This document shows positions 14,982 through 23,884 of a DNA stretch of 32,303 nt, piece by piece. A program made the position numbers and the translations under genes. Below the pieces are notes generated by a model. The model was given only the letters and a program-made list of their open reading frames with translations. It made no database searches and was not told the origin of the DNA. How positions within the stretch are numbered: position 1 is the first letter of the stretch; every line of letters begins with the position of its first letter. The stretch is from JAAYCI01 sp031548875 (lineage in GTDB: Bacteria; Bacillota; Clostridia; Oscillospirales; Ruminococcaceae): positions 1-32,303 of the forward strand of contig JAVBQQ010000035.1 of the NCBI GenBank assembly GCA_031548875.1. The letters are read 5' to 3'.

Positions 14982-15893
14982 ATGGGTTTTTTTGACAAAC
15001 TGGGCCAGGGACTGAAAAAGACGCGCGACGCGGTGTTCGGCACCATCAGCCAGATGGTGGACGCGGGCGAGATCACGCCCGAGCTGTATGAGGACCTGGA
15101 GGAGCAGTTGATCCTGGCCGACACCGGCGCAGACATTGCCGAGGAACTGGTACAGAAGCTGAAGATACGCGTGCGGGACGGCCGCCTGAAGACCGGCGAG
15201 GAGGCGCTGGGCGCCCTCAAGGAGATCATCTGCGAGATGCTGATGGCCGACCGGGAGATGGACCTTTCCGGCAACCCCACGGTCATCCTTGTCATCGGGG
15301 TGAACGGCGTGGGCAAGACCACCTCCATCGCGAAGCTGGCAAAGCTGTTCACGGACGAGGGCAAAAAGGTGATGCTGGCCGCGGGGGACACCTTCCGCGC
15401 GGCGGCCATCGAGCAGCTCGACATCTGGGCCGAGCGCGCGGGCGTGCCCATGGTGCGCCACGCCGACGGCGCCGACCCCGCCGCCGTCATCTTCGACGCC
15501 GTGCAGAGCGCCACCGCCCGGGAGTATGACATCGTCATCTGCGACACGGCCGGCCGCCTGCACACGAAAAAGAACCTGATGGACGAGCTTTCCAAGATAT
15601 CACGCGTGGTGCAGAAGGCAAACCCCGAGGCCGCCGTGGAAACGCTGCTGGTGCTCGATTCCGTCACCGGCCAGAACGCCATCAACCAGGCGCAGCAGTT
15701 CATCGACGCCGCCAGTGCCACCGGCATCATCCTCACGAAGCTGGACGGCACCGCCAAGGGCGGCGCGGTCATCAGCATCAAGGAGAAGCTGGGCCTGCCG
15801 GTGCGTTATGTGGGCGTGGGAGAAGGCATCGACGATTTGATGGTGTTCGACGCCGCCGCCTTTGCGGACGCACTATTCTTGCGGGAGGAGTGA
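14982..15893 (+). CDS. ftsY: Signal recognition particle receptor FtsY
   Basis: The membrane-associated GTPase that receives SRP-bound ribosomes. The 303-residue protein has a four-helix N domain (MGFFDKLGQGLKKTRDAVFG onward) and the G domain: P-loop GVNGVGKTTSIAKLA (from about 106), DTFRAAAIEQLDIWAERAGVP, DTAGRLHTKKNLMDEL and TKLDGTAKGG, followed by the closing GVGEGIDDLMVF. The acidic A domain of E. coli FtsY is missing, as is usual in Firmicutes. The ATG at 14982 follows GGGAGAGAG; an in-frame TTG at 14937 lacks a binding site and would add residues that do not look like FtsY. Confidence 0.96.
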   Translation: MGFFDKLGQGLKKTRDAVFGTISQMVDAGEITPELYEDLEEQLILADTGADIAEELVQKLKIRVRDGRLKTGEEALGALKEIICEMLMADREMDLSGNPTVILVIGVNGVGKTTSIAKLAKLFTDEGKKVMLAAGDTFRAAAIEQLDIWAERAGVPMVRHADGADPAAVIFDAVQSATAREYDIVICDTAGRLHTKKNLMDELSKISRVVQKANPEAAVETLLVLDSVTGQNAINQAQQFIDAASATGIILTKLDGTAKGGAVISIKEKLGLPVRYVGVGEGIDDLMVFDAAAFADALFLREE

Positions 15894-15900
15894 AAGACGC

Positions 15901-16581
15901 ATGGAATTTGTTGCAGCCACCAACAACGCCAAAAAGCTGGAGGAACTGAACCGCCTGCTTGCGGCCAGCGGGCACACGCTGGTTGGCCTTGCGCAGGCGG
16001 GCGTCCATAGTAACCCGGAGGAAGACGGGACCACGTTTGTAGAAAACGCGCTCATCAAGGCGCGGGCGGCTGCCGCCGCAACCGGACGGGCCGCCGTTGC
16101 GGACGACTCCGGCCTCTGCGTGGACGCGCTGTCCGGCGCGCCGGGGGTACACTCGGCCCGTTTTGCCGGTCCCCACGCCGACGACGAAGAGAACAACGCG
16201 CGCCTTTTGTTCCTTCTGGAACGCACGGCCTTTGCCGCCCGCACGGCCCAGTTCGTGTGTGCGCTGGCCGTGGTGATGCAGAATGGCGCCGAGCTTACCG
16301 TGGAAGGCCGCGTGGAGGGGATCATCGGCTTCGCCCGCAGCGGCAAAAACGGCTTTGGGTACGACCCGCTGTTCTATGTGGAAGGCAGGAGCTATGCCGA
16401 CCGCACCGACGCAGAAAAGGATGGGGCGAGCCACCGGGCCGCCGCCGTGCGCGAGCTGCTGGAGCAGCTGCCCGACTTTTTGGCCCAGAACGGCGGAGGA
16501 AACACTGGCATGGATTTTAGCGAGTTCCTGCCCGAGGAACTGAGGGAGGAAAACGATGTTGACGAGCAAGCAGAGGGCTAG
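15901..16581 (+). CDS. rdgB: XTP/dITP diphosphatase (RdgB/HAM1 family)
   Basis: Hydrolyses non-canonical purine triphosphates (XTP, ITP, dITP) to monophosphates to keep them out of nucleic acids. The 226-residue protein has the N-terminal substrate motif ATNNAKKLEELNRLL, ENALIKARAAA, the metal-binding DDSGLCVDAL, GVHSARFAG, GKNGFGYDPLF and the C-terminal SHRAAAVREL. It runs about 25 residues past the usual end with an acidic tail. The ATG at 15901 follows GGGAGGAG (15884-15891), which overlaps the end of ftsY. Its last 26 bases overlap the start of yhbY. Confidence 0.94.
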   Translation: MEFVAATNNAKKLEELNRLLAASGHTLVGLAQAGVHSNPEEDGTTFVENALIKARAAAAATGRAAVADDSGLCVDALSGAPGVHSARFAGPHADDEENNARLLFLLERTAFAARTAQFVCALAVVMQNGAELTVEGRVEGIIGFARSGKNGFGYDPLFYVEGRSYADRTDAEKDGASHRAAAVRELLEQLPDFLAQNGGGNTGMDFSEFLPEELREENDVDEQAEG

Positions 16582-16855
16582 ATTGCGCAAGGAGGCCGGG
16601 GGTTTGACACCGGTGTTCCAGGTGGGCAAGGGCGGCTTGGACGAGCCACTGGTGAAGGCCACGGCCGACTGTCTGGCCGCGCGGGAGTTGGTGAAGCTGC
16701 GGGTGCTGGAAACCAGCCCCCAAACGGCGCGTGAAGCCGCTGACCGGTTGGCCGACGCTACCGGCGCACAGGTGGTGCAGGTGATCGGCCGGGTTTTGGT
16801 GTTGTTCCTGCAAAAGCCCAAAGAATCACAGTATGCGGAGATGCTGAAAAAGTAG
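16556..16855 (+). CDS. yhbY: YhbY-type CRM-domain RNA-binding protein
   Basis: A 99-residue single CRS1-YhbY (CRM) domain protein that associates with pre-50S ribosomal particles. It begins MLTSKQRARLRKEAGGLTPVFQVGKGGL, the typical KH-like fold with the GKGG loop, and continues with KATADCLAARELVKLRVLE and the C-terminal VIGRVLVLFLQKP. Length is normal. The ATG lies inside the end of rdgB and is preceded by GGGAGGAAAACG within rdgB, so expression is likely coupled. It leads the yhbY-nadD-yqeK-rsfS group. Confidence 0.93.
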   Translation: MLTSKQRARLRKEAGGLTPVFQVGKGGLDEPLVKATADCLAARELVKLRVLETSPQTAREAADRLADATGAQVVQVIGRVLVLFLQKPKESQYAEMLKK

Positions 16856-16867
16856 CGGACGGTTGCA

Positions 16868-16885
16868 GCGCACTAGGAAGTGCGC
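16868..16885. repeat. Short hairpin between yhbY and nadD
   Basis: Perfect 7-bp arms GCGCACT (16868-16874) and AGTGCGC (16879-16885) with loop AGGA. No T-run follows. It may be an RNA stability or processing hairpin inside the operon. Confidence 0.35.
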
Positions 16886-16920
16886 AAGGCCGCATCGATG
16901 CCGGAAGGGAGGACGCCGAC

Positions 16921-17514
16921 GTGAAGACACTCTTGTTTGGCGGCACCTTCGATCCCCCCCATCTGGGCCACATGAGCCTGCTGCGGAATGCCGTGGCCGC
17001 CGTGCAACCGGACAGGGTATTGGTCATTCCGGCGGCGACGCCGCCCCACAAGCAGGCCAGCGCAACTTCCCCCGCCCTGCGCATGGCCATGTGTGAATGC
17101 TTCCGGCCACTGTTCCCTGCGCTGGAAGTGAGCGACATCGAGATTGGCCGGGGAGGCGCCAGCTACACGCTGGACACGGTGCGGCAGTTGCATCGCGCCG
17201 CGCCCGGCGCTGTGTTGTACCTCACGATAGGCGGGGATATGCTGCTGCATTTCACGGCCTGGCACCGCTACCGGGAGCTGCTGCCGCTCGTCACGCTGGT
17301 GGCGCAGGGCCGGGGCGAGGAGGACGCCCCCCTGCGCGCGGCCGCCCTTGCGCTGGAGCAGCAGGGCGGGCGGGTGCTGCTGGCGGAGGGGCCGGTGTTG
17401 CCGCTTTCTTCCACCCAGATACGCGACGGCCTGGCCGCCGGGCAGGATCTTTGGCGCCTGTTGCCGCCGCCGGCGGATGCGATTGCGCAGGAACACCGCC
17501 TGTACGTGCCGTGA
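16921..17514 (+). CDS. nadD: Nicotinate-nucleotide adenylyltransferase
   Basis: Joins nicotinate mononucleotide and ATP to give deamido-NAD in NAD synthesis. The 197-residue protein has the nucleotidyltransferase motif GGTFDPPHLGH with H14 and H17 (HxGH), the substrate loop VIPAATPPHK, GRGGASYTLDTVRQL, TIGGDMLLHFTAWHRYREL and the C-terminal SSTQIRDGL (SxTxxR). Length is normal. The GTG start at 16921 follows GGAAGGGAGG (16903-16912). It lies between yhbY and yqeK, the usual Firmicutes place. Confidence 0.95.
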   Translation: MKTLLFGGTFDPPHLGHMSLLRNAVAAVQPDRVLVIPAATPPHKQASATSPALRMAMCECFRPLFPALEVSDIEIGRGGASYTLDTVRQLHRAAPGAVLYLTIGGDMLLHFTAWHRYRELLPLVTLVAQGRGEEDAPLRAAALALEQQGGRVLLAEGPVLPLSSTQIRDGLAAGQDLWRLLPPPADAIAQEHRLYVP

Positions 17515-17548
17515 CAGGATACATCCAAGAATGGGAAGGGGGCCGGCC

Positions 17549-18154
17549 TTGACCATAGCCGAAGCCAGCAGGCTTGCGCAGGAGAGGATATCGCCGCGCC
17601 GGTATTTGCATGTGAAGAATGTGGCCGCCGCCGCGCGAACGCTCGCGTTGCGCTACGGGGTGGACGCCGACAAGGCCGAACTGGCCGCCTGGTTGCACGA
17701 TATTGTGAAGGAATGTGATAGGGAACAGTTGTTGCAATTGCTGGGGCAAGATGCTATAATGGCTGGGTCCACAAGCGCGCGGCCACTGCCTGTATGGCAC
17801 GGGCCGTGCGGGGCCATTTACGCCAGGTGTACGCTGGGCATCACCGATGAGGAGATCCTCTCGGCCATTGCTTGCCACACCACCGGCAAGCCGGGTATGA
17901 CCACCTTCGACAAGGTACTCTTCCTGGCGGACATCATCGGCGCCGAGCGCAGCTTTCCCGGGGTGGGCAAACTGCGCGCGCTGGCGAAGAAGGATCTGGA
18001 CGAGGCCGTTGTGGCCGCAATGGAAGAAAACATTGTCCATCTGAACAACAAGCACAAGCCGCTGGACAGGAACACGGTGGATGCCCTGGAAAGCCTGAAG
18101 GCGGGAATGGCGCAAAAGGACGGTGCAGGGCCGGCGGCAGGGCATAAGGGGTAG
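17549..18154 (+). CDS. yqeK: YqeK-type HD-domain hydrolase (probable Ap4A hydrolase)
   Basis: An HD-superfamily metal phosphohydrolase; YqeK proteins have been shown to hydrolyse diadenosine tetraphosphate symmetrically to ADP. The 201-residue protein has H21 in YLHVKNVA, the HD pair H50-D51 in AWLHDIVKE, PLPVWHGPCGAIYA, AIACHTTGKPGMTTFDKVLFLADIIG and the closing HLNNKHKPLDRNTVDAL. The TTG at 17549 is chosen because GGGAAGGGGG (17533-17542) lies about 6 bases before it; the ATG at 17531 overlaps that site. A stretch at about 17700-17770 is visibly more AT-rich than its surroundings and holds an almost perfect promoter (see 17732-17760). The last 12 residues after NTVDALESLKAGMAQ are a loose Gly/Ala tail. 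Confidence 0.9.
   Translation: MTIAEASRLAQERISPRRYLHVKNVAAAARTLALRYGVDADKAELAAWLHDIVKECDREQLLQLLGQDAIMAGSTSARPLPVWHGPCGAIYARCTLGITDEEILSAIACHTTGKPGMTTFDKVLFLADIIGAERSFPGVGKLRALAKKDLDEAVVAAMEENIVHLNNKHKPLDRNTVDALESLKAGMAQKDGAGPAAGHKG
17732..17760 (+). promoter_or_regulatory. Promoter-like sequence inside yqeK
   Basis: TTGCAA (17732-17737), a 17-base spacer and a perfect TATAAT (17755-17760) preceded by TGC (extended -10). It lies in an AT-rich patch in the middle of the gene. A transcript from it would begin near 17767 and meet the terminator at 18159-18189, giving an RNA of about 420 bases, or read on into the LCP gene. Confidence 0.45.
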
Positions 18155-18158
18155 TGAA

Positions 18159-18189
18159 ACGGGCAGGGGAGGAACAGCCCGTGTTTTTT
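18159..18189 (+). terminator. Intrinsic terminator after yqeK
   Basis: Arms ACGGGC (18159-18164) and GCCCGT (18177-18182) followed after one G by six Ts (18184-18189). It starts 5 bases after the yqeK stop. A second GC-rich palindrome, GGCCGGCC, with its own six-T run (about 18193-18211) follows and may back it up. It separates the LCP gene from the upstream group. Confidence 0.65.
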
Positions 18190-18296
18190 GCGGGCCGGCC
18201 GGGCGTTTTTTGCCAGATGGGCCGGCTTTTACGGGTACCAACGGCGCCGCGGGCGGGCACACCTGCCGCCCGGCACCGCATGAATGAGGGAAAAAC

Positions 18297-19661
18297 TTGG
18301 CAAAGAGAGAACACTCGTATAATTCCGGTCGCATCTACCGCGCCGGCAATACGCAAAACCGCGCGCCCGGCAACAATAATACCTATGCAAACCCGCGGGG
18401 CCGTGGGTCGGCGCCCGCCCCGCGTGGCGGCAGCGCGCAGGCTGTGGCCGCGCGCCCGGCAGCCCGCAGGGGCAGGGGCGGCGCCTCCCGCAAAAAGAAG
18501 GTGCTCATCACCCTGATTGTGGTGTTGCTTGTGCTGGCCGCCGCCGGCGGCGTGTTCGCCTACTATCTGGGCAACGTGTTCGAGACGGGAGAAATTGGCG
18601 CCATCACGGACAAAAAGAACGTCGAAAAGAACTACGCAAAGAAGAAGGACGCGTATAATTTCCTGCTGGTGGGCATCGACACCGACGAAGAGCGCAAGGA
18701 CAACCTGTACGTGGGCGACCTTGGCATGACCGACGTGATCCTGTACGTGAACATGGACGTGAAGAACGGCAAGCTGAACATCCTGCAGATCCCGCGCGAC
18801 TCGTATCCCGGCGAAGCGGTGGATACCGGCAGCAGCGGCAAGATCAACGCCGTGCTCAAGTGCGGGCCGGACCAGGAAGCACCCATCAACAACCTGGTGG
18901 ACGTAGTCGAGCAGCAGTTCAAGCTGCCGGTGGACAACTACATCTCCATCGATATGGATGGCTTCAAGGGCCTTGTGGACGCGCTGAACGGCCTGGACGT
19001 CTTTGTGCCGTACGAGCTGGACTTTGACGGCAGCCACATACCCCAGGGGTGGAACCATCTGGATGGCGCCGGCGCCGAATTTTTCGTGCGCAATCGCCAC
19101 GGCGAAGGCTTCGAGCGCGGCGACCCCGACCGTCTGAACAATCAGCGCTACTTTTATGCTGCGCTGTTCCGCCGCCTGATGGCCCTTTCGGCGGGCGACG
19201 TGCCCGGTATGCTGGGAGTTTTTGACGAGTACTGCCGCACCGACTATTCGGCTGGCGATCTGCTGAATCTGGCGCTATCCGTGAAGGGTGTGGGCTCTGA
19301 AAACATCATCTTCTGCCAGGTGCCCGGCGCCACCAGCGCGGCCGGATGGAGCGCCGACCCCGCAGGGTACGACCGCAGCGTCTATTTTATCGATTTGTAT
19401 GGCCGGCAGGTGTACGAGCAACCGGATGCGTCCGACCCGAATGACGACGGCATGCGCACCGACCCCGAAAACCCCGGCCTTGCCAACCTTTTGAACGAAT
19501 ACTTCCGCGCGCAGGGCAGCGCGGTATCGGCCGACGAGCTGGGTCCGCCCGACCTTGCGGAAGACAAGAGATATATACCAGAAGGCGTCTCGCTGTACCC
19601 GCCTAATGTGCAGGTGATGAGCGAGGTGAACGAGGCCGGCGCCGACCAGCAGGCCGCCTGA
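18297..19661 (+). CDS. LytR-CpsA-Psr (LCP) family cell-wall glycopolymer ligase
   Basis: LCP enzymes transfer teichoic acids, capsule or other lipid-linked polymers to peptidoglycan outside the membrane. The 454-residue protein has a basic, Gly/Asn/Arg-rich cytoplasmic N-terminus (1-67), one membrane segment (about 69-91, VLITLIVVLLVLAAAGGVFA) and an extracellular LCP domain: NFLLVGIDTDEE, GMTDVILYVNMD, ILQIPRDSYPG (catalytic Arg/Asp block), KINAVLKCG, YISIDMDGFKGLVDALNGLDV, the GAEFFVRNRHG block and DPDRLNNQRYF. About 150 residues follow the core and end in a Gln/Ala tail. The TTG at 18297 is preceded by GAGGGAAAAAC. A terminator lies upstream and a MITE-like element starts 6 bases downstream. 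The donor polymer cannot be told. Confidence 0.9.
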   Translation: MAKREHSYNSGRIYRAGNTQNRAPGNNNTYANPRGRGSAPAPRGGSAQAVAARPAARRGRGGASRKKKVLITLIVVLLVLAAAGGVFAYYLGNVFETGEIGAITDKKNVEKNYAKKKDAYNFLLVGIDTDEERKDNLYVGDLGMTDVILYVNMDVKNGKLNILQIPRDSYPGEAVDTGSSGKINAVLKCGPDQEAPINNLVDVVEQQFKLPVDNYISIDMDGFKGLVDALNGLDVFVPYELDFDGSHIPQGWNHLDGAGAEFFVRNRHGEGFERGDPDRLNNQRYFYAALFRRLMALSAGDVPGMLGVFDEYCRTDYSAGDLLNLALSVKGVGSENIIFCQVPGATSAAGWSADPAGYDRSVYFIDLYGRQVYEQPDASDPNDDGMRTDPENPGLANLLNEYFRAQGSAVSADELGPPDLAEDKRYIPEGVSLYPPNVQVMSEVNEAGADQQAA

Positions 19662-19666
19662 TCCCA

Positions 19667-19825
19667 GAGTCTTTCTTCAAATCTCCCAATTGCCCCAAAG
19701 CGTTGTCTTTGGCGTCCCTGCCGCGCTGCTTTCCCTTGCAAACCACCAGGGTTTGCTGCGGGTAAGCGCCTTGCATGGCCGCCAATCTTCCGCTTTTGCT
19801 CAATTTTTGACTTGAAGACAGACTC
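19667..19825. mobile_element. MITE-like element with terminal inverted repeats
   Basis: The 185-base gap between the LCP gene and rsfS is almost filled by a 159-base segment whose ends are imperfect inverted repeats: GAGTCTTTCTTCAA (19667-19680) and TTGAAGACAGACTC (19812-19825), matching at 13 of 14 positions. CCA lies directly outside both ends (19664-19666 and 19826-19828), as a 3-bp target duplication would. It has no open frame of its own and contains two perfect hairpins: CCAAAG/CTTTGG (19695-19712) and GCAAACC/GGTTTGC (19738-19756). The right end is immediately followed by the rsfS ribosome binding site. It could instead be a structured leader RNA for rsfS. Confidence 0.45.
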
Positions 19826-19846
19826 CCACCCCCGAGGAGGAAGCGA

Positions 19847-20191
19847 TTGGAATCTCTGCAACTGGCAACATTGGCCGCTAAGGCCCTGGACGGCAAGAAA
19901 GCGAATGACATCAAGGTGCTGAAGGTGCGGGACCTGACCGTGCTGGCCGACTATTTCGTCATTGGTTCGGGCACCTCCAACACCCACGTGGGCGCGCTGG
20001 CCGACGAGGTCGAGTTCAAGCTGGGCGAGGCGGGCGTGAAGCCCAGCCGCGTGGAGGGCGCCAAGGGCAGAAGCTGGGTGCTGCTGGACTACGGCGCGGT
20101 GGTGGTGCACGTGTTCTATCCCGAAACACGGGAGTTCTATGCATTGGAGCGACTATGGGCCGATGCCGAGCCGGTGGAAGTGAAACTGTAA
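19847..20191 (+). CDS. rsfS: Ribosomal silencing factor RsfS
   Basis: Binds L14 on the 50S subunit and blocks subunit joining in poor conditions. The 114-residue protein has the family core: ALDGKKANDIKVLKVRDLTVLADYFVIGSGTSNTHV, then VEGAKGRSWVLLDYGAVVVHVFYPETREFYALERLW. Length is normal. The TTG at 19847 follows CGAGGAGG (19833-19840) by 6 bases. It is separated from the usual yqeK partner by the LCP gene and by the element at 19667-19825. A strong hairpin (20212-20253) follows it. Confidence 0.95.
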   Translation: MESLQLATLAAKALDGKKANDIKVLKVRDLTVLADYFVIGSGTSNTHVGALADEVEFKLGEAGVKPSRVEGAKGRSWVLLDYGAVVVHVFYPETREFYALERLWADAEPVEVKL

Positions 20192-20211
20192 AAACAACGC
20201 GATGAAACTAC

Positions 20212-20253
20212 AAACGGGCAGGGCCGCGCAGCGCGCATGCCCCTGCCCGTTTT
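20212..20253 (+). terminator. Strong hairpin terminator between rsfS and leuS
   Basis: Perfect 12-bp arms AAACGGGCAGGG (20212-20223) and CCCTGCCCGTTT (20241-20252) end in four Ts (20250-20253). It is only 4 bases before the leuS ribosome binding site (AAGGAG, 20258-20263), leaving no room for a leuS promoter after it. It may therefore act as an attenuator or partial terminator for leuS. Confidence 0.65.
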
Positions 20254-20272
20254 GCATAAGGAGTGTTCCGTT

Positions 20273-22693
<2,421 letters not shown>

Positions 22694-22728
22694 AGCATGT
22701 AGAAAAACGTCGAATGCTGTAAAAGCAG

Positions 22729-22768
22729 ATGGCAGGATGTCGAATGCGACGTCCTGCCATTCATTTTT
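22729..22768 (+). terminator. Intrinsic terminator of leuS
   Basis: A 14-bp stem, ATGGCAGGATGTCG (22729-22742) with CGACGTCCTGCCAT (22747-22760), one pair being T-G, with a 4-base loop AATG and a T-run TTTTT (22764-22768). It starts 35 bases after the leuS stop. Confidence 0.85.
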
Positions 22769-22813
22769 GGACAAATTGTCAACCATTTTTCGACAAAATA
22801 CAGCAAGGACGCA

Positions 22814-22822
22814 TGGTATCAT
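22814..22822 (+). promoter_or_regulatory. Possible extended -10 promoter of the 63-residue orphan
   Basis: TGGTATCAT, an extended -10 (TG-N-TATCAT), 54 bases before the ATG at 22876. No good -35 box is correctly spaced, though TCGACA lies 21 bases upstream. A small inverted repeat TTGTC/GACAA flanks 22777-22796 and could be an operator. A promoter is expected here because a strong terminator lies just upstream. Confidence 0.4.
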
Positions 22823-22875
22823 GAACTACGCACCCCCTGAAAAACGAACCCGAAAACTGGAAAAAGGAGGCCCAC

Positions 22876-23067
22876 ATGGACGAATTGAAGCAAGAGTACA
22901 CAGTTCTTTTCAATGGGATAACGGAGACGATTGGCCAGCTGGAAAGCATGGTACAGCGGCTCCGGCTGCTGCAACAGGCAGCGGAGAACGCCTACATGGA
23001 GCGGCACGACGAGTCGGCCCCTGCAAAGGAAAAGGAAAAACTGGTTGTTTTGGAAGCGAGTGGTTGA
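22876..23067 (+). CDS. Small orphan helical protein, unknown function
   Basis: A 63-residue protein that I do not recognise. The ATG follows AAAAAGGAGG by 6 bases, one of the best ribosome binding sites in the window, and the gene is enclosed by two intrinsic terminators (22729-22768 and 23142-23173), so it forms its own transcription unit. The sequence is one predicted amphipathic helix or coiled coil from about 3 to 43 (LKQEYTVLFNGITETIGQLE, then SMVQRLRLLQQAAENAYME), with hydrophobic residues every 3-4 positions, followed by a charged tail with KEKEK. There is no signal peptide, membrane segment or Cys pair. It could be a small adaptor or an oligomerising structural protein. Coding status rests on the ribosome binding site, the frame and the isolated unit. 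Confidence 0.7.
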   Translation: MDELKQEYTVLFNGITETIGQLESMVQRLRLLQQAAENAYMERHDESAPAKEKEKLVVLEASG

Positions 23068-23141
23068 TATTTAGCAGAGAATGCAACCCGTTTGCGGTAT
23101 GGGCAACGGGATTTGAATAGCGGGATGGAACAACCGAAAAA

Positions 23142-23173
23142 CCGCCCCCGGCCTTGCGCCGGGGGCGGCTTTT
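23142..23173. terminator. Bidirectional terminator between convergent genes
   Basis: Perfect 10-bp arms CCGCCCCCGG (23142-23151) and CCGGGGGCGG (23159-23168) with a 7-base loop. Four Ts follow on the plus strand (23170-23173) and five As precede (23137-23141), which are Ts on the minus strand. It can end both the 63-residue orphan and the HAD phosphatase transcripts. Confidence 0.8.
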
Positions 23174-23215
23174 CAATGGCGGAAAAGACGGGCGCAGCGC
23201 GCAAGCGGGGTGTGC

Positions 23216-23884
23216 TTATCCCAGCAGGTGGCGTGCCAGCGCAGGCAGGTCCTGCAGGATGACATCCGCCCCGGCGGCTTCCAGTTCCGAGCGGTCGCCA
23301 TAGCCGTACAGCACGCCCACGGCAAGCACGCCGTTGGCCCGGGCGCCCTCCATGTCGTGGCGGCGGTCGCCCACCATCTGGGCGCTTTGCGGCGGGATGG
23401 AACCTTCGCGCAGCACCTGCGCGATAACGCAGGCCTTCGTGTCCGCAGCGCCGGCGGCGTCCAGCGAGGGGCCGTGCACGGAGGCGAAGTATCCGGCGAT
23501 GCCGAAGTGCGCAAGGATGCGCTGGGCAAAAGGCTGGGGCTTGGCGGTGGCCAGGTGCACGCTTGCACCGTTTTTTTGCAGTGCTTTCAGCAGTGCCGGC
23601 ACGCCGGGGTAGAGACGGTTTTCGAAGATGCCGGTGTGCGAAAAACGCTCCCGGTACAGCGCCACGGCGGCAGGGACATCCTCGGGTGGCAGGCCGCAGA
23701 TGAGCCGGAAGCTTTCCTCCAGCGGCGGGCCCACAAAGCCCAGCAGCTCTTCGTGCGGGGGGACAGGACGCTCCATCCGGCCGAGCGCGAACGAAACGCA
23801 GTTCAATATGCCCTCGGCGGAGTCGGTCAGCGTGCCGTCCAGGTCAAAGAGAATGTGGCGGGCAGGGGGATGCGCTTCAATCAT
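23216..23884 (-). CDS. HAD-superfamily phosphatase, phosphoglycolate phosphatase-like
   Basis: A haloacid-dehalogenase phosphohydrolase of the Gph/PpaX type (subfamily IA). The 222-residue protein has motif I FDLDGTLTD (nucleophile D14, acid D16), the four-helix cap (about 20-90), motif II LATAKPQ, a lysine (in DTKACVIAQVL) as motif III, and motif IV GDRRHDMEGARANG. Substrate cannot be read from sequence; phosphoglycolate, pyrophosphate or a sugar phosphate are possible. The ATG at 23884 is chosen because GATAGGG lies 6 bases before it; the ATG at 23890, two codons upstream, is too close to that site. It overlaps the end of the upstream glycosyltransferase gene by 8 bases, so the two form an operon. 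Confidence 0.85.
   Translation of the reverse strand: MIEAHPPARHILFDLDGTLTDSAEGILNCVSFALGRMERPVPPHEELLGFVGPPLEESFRLICGLPPEDVPAAVALYRERFSHTGIFENRLYPGVPALLKALQKNGASVHLATAKPQPFAQRILAHFGIAGYFASVHGPSLDAAGAADTKACVIAQVLREGSIPPQSAQMVGDRRHDMEGARANGVLAVGVLYGYGDRSELEAAGADVILQDLPALARHLLG

Noticed and set aside
20192..20272. T-box leader for leuS
   Set aside because: The gap is only 81 bases, too short for the specifier stem and antiterminator, and no T-box consensus (GGGTGG-type bulge sequence) is seen.
23087..23110. Hairpin CCCGTT/AACGGG after the small orphan
   Set aside because: Only a 6-bp stem with a 12-base loop and no T-run; the strong terminator 30 bases later makes it unnecessary.
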